11,039 nt of DNA, from NCBI GenBank assembly GCA_900544515.1, contig UQVI01000052.1, positions 1-11,039 of the forward strand, given 5' to 3'. The notes under the pieces are model-generated. The model ran no database searches. It saw only the letters and a program-made list of their open reading frames with translations, and was not told the DNA's origin. Position 1 is the first letter of the stretch. The number at the start of each line of letters is the position of its first letter. Of the stretch, positions 6,395 to 11,039 are shown piece after piece. The DNA comes from an uncultured Oscillospiraceae bacterium. Its GTDB lineage: Bacteria > Bacillota > Clostridia > Oscillospirales > Acutalibacteraceae. The position numbers and the translations under genes are program-made.

Positions 6395-9300
6395 ATGAAC
6401 TACAAAATACACAGAAATCTGCATACGGATTTCAGCATTTATGAAGAGAATAAGCTTGATGCAAGGAGTTATTTTATTCCTTTTTCATCAGTGAAAACGC
6501 TTGCAAAGACAGACTATAAAAACGAACGCTATAACTCAGACCGTGTAACAATGCTCAGCGGAGAATGGGACTTTGCCTATTATGAAAAATTAAGCTATGT
6601 TCCTGAAGTGTTTGATACTGAGATTGCAGGTTTTGATAAGGTAACGGTGCCCTGCACATGGCAGAGAACAGGCTATGATCAGATAGCCTATATCAATACA
6701 CGCTATCCTTTCCCTAAAAAGCCGCCGCATATTCCTGCCGATGTGGCTGTCGGTATTTACAGAAAATCTGTTGATATTAAAAATGCAGATAAGCGCCGCA
6801 CTCTTTCCTTTTTAGGCGTTGCAGGTGCACTTGCTGTTTATGTAAACAGTGAATATGCAGGATACAGCGAGGGTTCACACAATACTGCTGAGTTTGATAT
6901 AACAAAGCTGCTGCATAACGGAACAAATGAAATTGTTGCTGTTGTATATAAATGGAGCAACGGTTCGTATCTTGAGTGTCAGGATATGTTCAGGGAAAAC
7001 GGTATTTTCCGTGATGTGTTTATTACTGCGTTTGAAAGCAGCTATATTAATGATTTTACCTTGCGTTCATCAAAGAACAGCGACGGCACATATAATCTTG
7101 ATATTTCTGTTGAGGGCTGTTTTGAAAAGAACACAAGAATTGAACTGAAATCAGCAGAAAATGAACCTGTCATTCGTGCTGAGCTTCTGCCTGAAAAGGG
7201 TGTAAGTCTTTCCAATCTTGCAGTGGATGAATGGACTGCAGAAATACCGAAGCTCTATGAGCTCTCAATCGTTCTGTACAAGGACGATAAAGAGGTTGAG
7301 GCTATCCGCACATACTACGGCTTTAAAGATGTTGAAATCAAGGGCGAGGTATTTCGTTTCAATGGCAAAGCAATCAAGTTCAAGGGTGTAAATCACCACG
7401 ATACCCATATGATAAAGGGCTACGCTATGAGCCTGGAGGATATGGAGTTTGATATTCAGTTGATGAAGAAATATAACTGCAATGCGGTTAGAACCTCCCA
7501 CTATCCTCCTGACCCGGCATTTTTAACTATGTGTGATATGTATGGTCTCTATGTTGTAGATGAGGCTGATATTGAAACACACGGATTTTACGCAATTCCG
7601 CACAGCACATATAATCCGAACAGATTAAGCAATGACACAAGCTGGGCAACACATTATCTTGACAGAGTTAAGAGAATGTACGGCAGAGATAAGAATCATC
7701 CGAGTATCACGATGTGGAGTCTCGGCAACGAGTCAGGCGGTTACAAGTGTCAGGATTTTTGTTATGAATATTTGAAGAATGCCAATCCGGAAATTCCTGT
7801 TCACTATGAGGGTGCAATCCGCAGCAAGCGTTGGGCATATGATGTTGTGTCAAGAATGTACGGTACACCTGATTTGATGAGAAAAATTCTGAAAGGTACT
7901 GCAGGTGACAAGTATAAAGGAAAGCCGTTCTTCCAGTGTGAATATGCACACGCTATGGGTAATGGTCCCGGCGGACTTGAGGAATATATGCAGTTGTTCT
8001 ATTCCTCTGACCAGTTTATGGGCGGATGTATCTGGGAATGGGCAGACCATAGTGTTTATGATGAAAATGCTAAGTACAAGTGGACCTACGGCGGTGACCA
8101 CAACGAGCCTATCCACGACGGCAATTTCTGTGTGGATGGTCTTTTCTATCCTGACCGCCAACCGTCGAGCGGTGCACTGGAAATGAAGGTGTGCTACAGA
8201 CCGATAAGGGCAAAGCTTTTAACCGGTAATCTCTTTGAGCTCTGGAATACACAAAGCTTTAAGGACAGTGCGGATATTAAAATTGATTTTGATGTTCTTG
8301 TTGATGGAGAAAGCAAGGAGGTTGGCACGATTACAAGTGTTATTCCTGCACAGGGCAAGAAGAAGGTTCAGATTCATTCAAGACATTTCAGTCAGACAGA
8401 TAAGGATGTTTTTGTAAACTTTATCTATACGGATAAAAACAGCGGTGACGAGATTGCGGTGGAGCAGGTTATCGTTTCACAGACGGAGCTGAAAAGGGCA
8501 GACAATCAGACAAAGTCAGCTGATATATCCGTTAAGGATAATATGATAAATGTCAGCTTTGATAACGGCAGTGCAATGTTTGATAAGGACAAGGGCCTTA
8601 TCAGCTATATAAAAAATAATGTTCAATATCTTAAATCAAATCCGATTGATAAAGCAAACGGCTTTGTTCCGCATATCTACAGGGGCAGGCTGGATAATGA
8701 CCAGTATATGGTAATATTCTGGAAGATAATCGGTCTTGATTGCTCACATGCAAAGCTTGTTTCCTGTGAGGTTAAGAGCAAGGGTAATATTAAATATGTC
8801 AGCACCGTGTATGATTTTGTAACAAGAGGCGTATTTATTCTTGCAAGGGCAACTGTTGATTATATATTTGATAAAAATGGGAAGATGACAATCAGCACCT
8901 CTCTAAAAAAGGTTTGTCCGCTCACAGACCAGCTTCCTCGCTTTGGTGTCCATGTAGAGCTGAAGAGTGAATTCGAAAAGGTGAAGTACTACGGCAGAGG
9001 ATCTGCTGAAAACTATTCGGATTTCAAAGAGCATTCACCAATCGGTGTGTATGAAACTACTGTTTCTGATATGGCTCACAAGTATATCAAGCCTCAGGAT
9101 TCGGGCAACAGAGGTGATGTTCGTTATGGTATGCTTACAGATGATAAGGGTATGGGATTAAAGTTTACCGCACTTTACAACTATATCAATTTCAATGCAA
9201 ATCACTTTACACTTGAGCAACTTTCAAAAGCAAAGCACATTGAGGATTTACCTGATGCCGACACCACCTTTGTTGCAATAGACGGCTTTGTAAGGGGAAC

Positions 9301-9412
9301 AGGTTCAGGCAGCTGCGGTCCTATTCCAAGCAAAGAGCATATGATTGATTTCGGATATTTCAAGCCGCTCAATTTCTCATTTGAGGTTGAAGCTGTTGAA
9401 CAGAGTAAATAA
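6395..9412 (+). CDS. lacZ: GH2 beta-galactosidase, LacZ type
   Basis: Predicted retaining beta-galactosidase. The five-domain LacZ layout is visible: N-terminal jelly-roll about 50-215, Ig-like domain about 215-310, (beta/alpha)8 barrel starting near GFKDVEIKG (309) with KGVNHHDTH and AVRTSHYPPD, a linker sandwich about 625-725, and the C-terminal small-chain-type domain about 735-1003 with YGRGSAENYSDF and QDSGNRGDVR. Inferred acid/base: Glu446 in SLGNESGG. Inferred nucleophile: Glu516 in CEYAHAMGN. These match E. coli Glu461 and Glu537 with similar spacing. Length is 1005 residues against 1023 for E. coli, uninterrupted. There is no signal peptide, so cytoplasmic. ATG 6395 lies 3 nt after the previous stop, with a G-rich run (6384-6388) as ribosome-binding site, implying translational coupling. 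With GH36 upstream it would strip both alpha- and beta-linked galactose. Lactose itself need not be the natural substrate. Confidence 0.95.
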   Translation: MNYKIHRNLHTDFSIYEENKLDARSYFIPFSSVKTLAKTDYKNERYNSDRVTMLSGEWDFAYYEKLSYVPEVFDTEIAGFDKVTVPCTWQRTGYDQIAYINTRYPFPKKPPHIPADVAVGIYRKSVDIKNADKRRTLSFLGVAGALAVYVNSEYAGYSEGSHNTAEFDITKLLHNGTNEIVAVVYKWSNGSYLECQDMFRENGIFRDVFITAFESSYINDFTLRSSKNSDGTYNLDISVEGCFEKNTRIELKSAENEPVIRAELLPEKGVSLSNLAVDEWTAEIPKLYELSIVLYKDDKEVEAIRTYYGFKDVEIKGEVFRFNGKAIKFKGVNHHDTHMIKGYAMSLEDMEFDIQLMKKYNCNAVRTSHYPPDPAFLTMCDMYGLYVVDEADIETHGFYAIPHSTYNPNRLSNDTSWATHYLDRVKRMYGRDKNHPSITMWSLGNESGGYKCQDFCYEYLKNANPEIPVHYEGAIRSKRWAYDVVSRMYGTPDLMRKILKGTAGDKYKGKPFFQCEYAHAMGNGPGGLEEYMQLFYSSDQFMGGCIWEWADHSVYDENAKYKWTYGGDHNEPIHDGNFCVDGLFYPDRQPSSGALEMKVCYRPIRAKLLTGNLFELWNTQSFKDSADIKIDFDVLVDGESKEVGTITSVIPAQGKKKVQIHSRHFSQTDKDVFVNFIYTDKNSGDEIAVEQVIVSQTELKRADNQTKSADISVKDNMINVSFDNGSAMFDKDKGLISYIKNNVQYLKSNPIDKANGFVPHIYRGRLDNDQYMVIFWKIIGLDCSHAKLVSCEVKSKGNIKYVSTVYDFVTRGVFILARATVDYIFDKNGKMTISTSLKKVCPLTDQLPRFGVHVELKSEFEKVKYYGRGSAENYSDFKEHSPIGVYETTVSDMAHKYIKPQDSGNRGDVRYGMLTDDKGMGLKFTALYNYINFNANHFTLEQLSKAKHIEDLPDADTTFVAIDGFVRGTGSGSCGPIPSKEHMIDFGYFKPLNFSFEVEAVEQSK

Positions 9413-9416
9413 GGAG
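9413..9416 (+). promoter_or_regulatory. Shine-Dalgarno pointing to an ATA start codon
   Basis: GGAG directly follows the beta-galactosidase TAA and is 5 nt before ATA 9422. No ATG, GTG or TTG lies within working distance in the frame of the small membrane protein; the first ATG (9461) is 44 nt away. Confidence 0.6.
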
Positions 9417-9421
9417 ACAAT

Positions 9422-9706
9422 ATAAAAAAGAAAATTGCGATTATTGCAAATGTTGTTTTTATGATGATCAGTGTATGCTGCGGTATGATTGCAGTGATAG
9501 ATATGATTCATAATATTCTTTCATCCTGTGATAAAGCAAATCTCTGTGCAGTATTATTAACAGGTATTCCGACAGGCGTCGCTCTGGCATTACTGATGAC
9601 ATCCGCACTTCAATCAGCAATAGGTCTAAGCGGAATTTTCATTGTGTTTGGTGCGATTGCATTTGTTATCGGAATAGTGAACTTATTACTGGAAAAAGCA
9701 GGTTAA
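9422..9706 (+). CDS. Small three-helix membrane protein, apparent ATA start
   Basis: No family is recognised. Read from ATA 9422 it has 94 residues and begins (M)KKKIAIIANVVFMMIS, a normal basic-then-hydrophobic membrane-protein start. Three hydrophobic helices follow: about 5-33, 40-62 (NLCAVLLTGIPTGVALALL) and 66-90 (IGLSGIFIVFGAIAFVIGIV), then LLLEKAG. Read from the first standard start, ATG 9461 (81 residues), it would lose the lysines and about half of helix 1, and would have no nearby ribosome-binding site. GGAG at 9413-9416 supports 9422. ATA may be a genuine rare start, an ATG-to-ATA mutation that weakens or abolishes expression, or a base error in the assembly. It lies 9 nt after lacZ, so initiation could be helped by coupling to lacZ termination. 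It is the last gene before the terminator; any role in sugar uptake is speculative. Confidence 0.7.
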   Translation: MKKKIAIIANVVFMMISVCCGMIAVIDMIHNILSSCDKANLCAVLLTGIPTGVALALLMTSALQSAIGLSGIFIVFGAIAFVIGIVNLLLEKAG

Positions 9707-9726
9707 ATAAACCAATAAAAAATTTA

Positions 9727-9761
9727 AAACACCGCATAAACATCAAGTTTATGCGGTGTTT
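9727..9761. terminator. Bidirectional rho-independent terminator between convergent genes
   Basis: A perfect 15-bp stem, AAACACCGCATAAAC (9727-9741) with its complement at 9747-9761, encloses a 5-nt loop (ATCAA). On the plus strand it is followed by a T-rich stretch (9759-9768, interrupted by G). On the minus strand it is followed by the complement of 9713-9726, which reads TAAATTTTTT. It lies between the stop of the small membrane gene (9706) and that of the minus-strand GH30 gene (9783), so it can end both transcripts. Confidence 0.92.
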
Positions 9762-9782
9762 GTGTTTTATCTGTTAAGCCTG

Positions 9783-10991
9783 TTATTGAATTACGACTGT
9801 TACCACTGATTTTGCAGGAACAGAGATATTTGCCTCTTCAGCTTTTCCTGATGCGGTTTGCTCAAGATTGTATTTCTCATTTGTGGTATAAACTGCATAA
9901 TCATTGCTGCACTGAAGTGTTGTGCTTTCGTCCTTGTCTGTATCGTTTACATAAACAATAATTGTGCTGTTATCCGGATTCACAAATGCACAGCTTGAAA
10001 TGGATTCAATGCCGCTTGAGCAGGCAATTCTTGTTGCCCCCTCATCAATGAATTTTGAAAAGTTTCCGAGACACCACAATCTCTTTGATGTCTGTATATC
10101 CTTGTGATTGTCAGGGTTAAGGTAAATCAGACCGTCAGGATAAACTCCGTAGGAGCAGGCAGTCCACCAGTCCCATTCCTTAGCATTGAGGATAGTGAGA
10201 TCGTCAACAATAACCTTTGCCATTGCTACGCCGTAGTCGATTGTCATACCGTTTGTGCCGTTTTCCTCTTTAGATATTAAATCGAATACACCTGTATTTT
10301 CATCATTTGTCATCTGGCAGTATTCGGTGCATACCACGTTGTACTGAGAGTATTTGTCAGCAAGATACTCGGCGGTTTGCTGCTTGGTTTCCGTTGAGGA
10401 CCAGTAGGAATGAAGGCTGATTGTATCAAAGTAATTCCTCAGATCCTTGTTTTTGAACATATACTTAGGACCTTTGCCAAGCATACAGTCTATGTATGAT
10501 GCACAGGTTGAGCCTTTGCCTTCAGCAGAGCCTGATTCAAACATGGAAATGTTACAGCCCTTTCCTGCAAGCTCAGAGCCTTCAAATCTGTCAATCATAG
10601 CATTGTACAAGGCTGTTGCCTCTGTCTTTGAATAGTAGCAGCCCTCCTGGTTTACCGAATAGGAGCCATCCTCGTTGTACCAGGCACGCCAATTATATTG
10701 CGGCTCGTTGATGGGTGAAACATCTGTTACCCTGTAGCCTTCACCTAAAAAATAATCGGCACTATTATAACAGAAGTCTGCAAACTTTGTGTAATTTGCT
10801 TCATCAAGATTTGTAACCCAAGCCGCGTCCTCATCCTTTTCAGGTGCACAGTAGCCTGCACCGTTTTTGGTAAGGCTTACAGGTGCACTGTTGCAGAACA
10901 GAGTAACTCTTAAATCATCACCACTGAGCTTTTTTGCGGTGGAGAGGCAGTTCTGAGCCGCTTTATCCTTTGAAAAATCATATGTTCCGTC
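9783..10991 (-). CDS. GH30 glycosidase, endo-beta-1,6-galactanase-like, 5' end missing
   Basis: Partial gene: 402 genomic codons from Asp (10991-10989) to TAA; the N-terminus lies beyond the contig. Residues are counted from that Asp. LRVTLFCNSAPVSLTKNGAG (from about 27) matches the GH30 SNSPP-x-M-x-x-G segment. SPINEPQYNW carries the inferred acid/base Glu96 and VCTEYCQM the inferred nucleophile Glu223. LHSYW and WDWWTACSYG line the expected late-barrel strands. The last 90 or so residues form the beta-sandwich fused to GH30 barrels. The NSAP and NEPQYNW forms look most like the GH30 subfamily of endo-beta-1,6-galactanases (GH30_5), but this was not tested against other subfamilies. A signal peptide would lie in the missing part. 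Convergent with the operon and sharing its terminator, it could release galacto-oligosaccharides for the cytoplasmic galactosidases. A gene call running to GTG 11006 adds five false residues (MYKRQ) read from adapter. Confidence 0.85.
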   Translation of the reverse strand, partial: DGTYDFSKDKAAQNCLSTAKKLSGDDLRVTLFCNSAPVSLTKNGAGYCAPEKDEDAAWVTNLDEANYTKFADFCYNSADYFLGEGYRVTDVSPINEPQYNWRAWYNEDGSYSVNQEGCYYSKTEATALYNAMIDRFEGSELAGKGCNISMFESGSAEGKGSTCASYIDCMLGKGPKYMFKNKDLRNYFDTISLHSYWSSTETKQQTAEYLADKYSQYNVVCTEYCQMTNDENTGVFDLISKEENGTNGMTIDYGVAMAKVIVDDLTILNAKEWDWWTACSYGVYPDGLIYLNPDNHKDIQTSKRLWCLGNFSKFIDEGATRIACSSGIESISSCAFVNPDNSTIIVYVNDTDKDESTTLQCSNDYAVYTTNEKYNLEQTASGKAEEANISVPAKSVVTVVIQ

Positions 10992-11039
10992 CTGTCTCTT
11001 ATACACATCTCCGAGCCCACGAGACTAAGGCGAATCTCG
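10992..11039. other. Illumina Nextera adapter and i7 index remnant (artefact)
   Basis: 10992-11010 is CTGTCTCTTATACACATCT, the Tn5 mosaic end used in Nextera libraries. 11011-11025 is CCGAGCCCACGAGAC, the rest of the Nextera read-2 side adapter. 11026-11033 is TAAGGCGA, the index known as N701. 11034-11039 is ATCTCG, the start of the P7 arm. The order is exactly that of read-through into an untrimmed adapter. These 48 bases should be removed and not interpreted biologically. Confidence 0.98.

Noticed and set aside
7850..8186. Overlapping frames on both strands inside the beta-galactosidase barrel
   Set aside because: They are shadows of a highly conserved GH2 coding region; they have no ribosome-binding sites and the main frame carries the catalytic motifs.
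10992..11010. Tn5 mosaic end as evidence of a natural transposon insertion
   Set aside because: It is followed by the Nextera adapter arm, an index and P7 sequence, so it is library DNA and not a mobile element.
1..11039. CRISPR arrays, tRNA or rRNA genes, insertion sequences, phage or defence genes
   Set aside because: No regularly spaced repeats, tRNA-like cloverleaf, rRNA segments, transposase motifs or nuclease/defence domains were seen when reading both strands.

Overview
The window is AT-rich. Its gene order, start contexts and protein families fit a Gram-positive anaerobe of the class Clostridia, probably a gut Ruminococcus- or Oscillospiraceae-like bacterium. That is inferred from family resemblance and composition, not from a marker gene. 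The last 48 bases (10992-11039) are not biological. They are an Illumina Nextera transposase adapter with an i7 index, so genomic DNA ends at 10991, inside the last gene.

Layout: (1) 1-227 is noncoding, with a possible hairpin and a 12-bp direct repeat. (2) 228-281 is a full-consensus sigma-70 promoter, with a perfect 10-bp-arm palindrome just downstream of its -10 box. This looks like a repressor operator. (3) 299-9706 is one co-directional run that is probably a single transcription unit: a degenerate ROK-family repressor, a membrane-anchored metallophosphoesterase, a cytoplasmic GH36 alpha-galactosidase of the Thermotoga GalA type, a DUF5054/GH38-like hydrolase, a LacZ-type GH2 beta-galactosidase, and a small three-helix membrane protein. 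Gaps are 10, 16, 3 and 9 nt from the metallophosphoesterase onward; the repressor is 88 nt ahead of it. (4) 9727-9761 is a strong bidirectional terminator. (5) 9783-10991, on the minus strand, is the C-terminal two thirds or more of a GH30 enzyme resembling endo-beta-1,6-galactanases. Its 5' end is lost at the contig edge.

Together this looks like a glycan-use locus for galactose-rich oligosaccharides. The three sugar hydrolases of the operon lack signal peptides and so should work on imported oligosaccharides. The GH30 enzyme may produce such oligosaccharides, but its N-terminus and any signal peptide are missing. No transporter is visible. The operon is probably controlled by the ROK protein through the palindrome at its own promoter.

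The main points for a second look are: an apparent ATA start codon (9422) on the small membrane protein; the ROK protein's loss of its ATP and zinc motifs; the DUF5054/GH38-like enzyme of unknown specificity next to galactosidases; a DxQ-type metallophosphoesterase in a sugar operon; and the adapter remnant, which adds a false MYKRQ N-terminus to the GH30 fragment.
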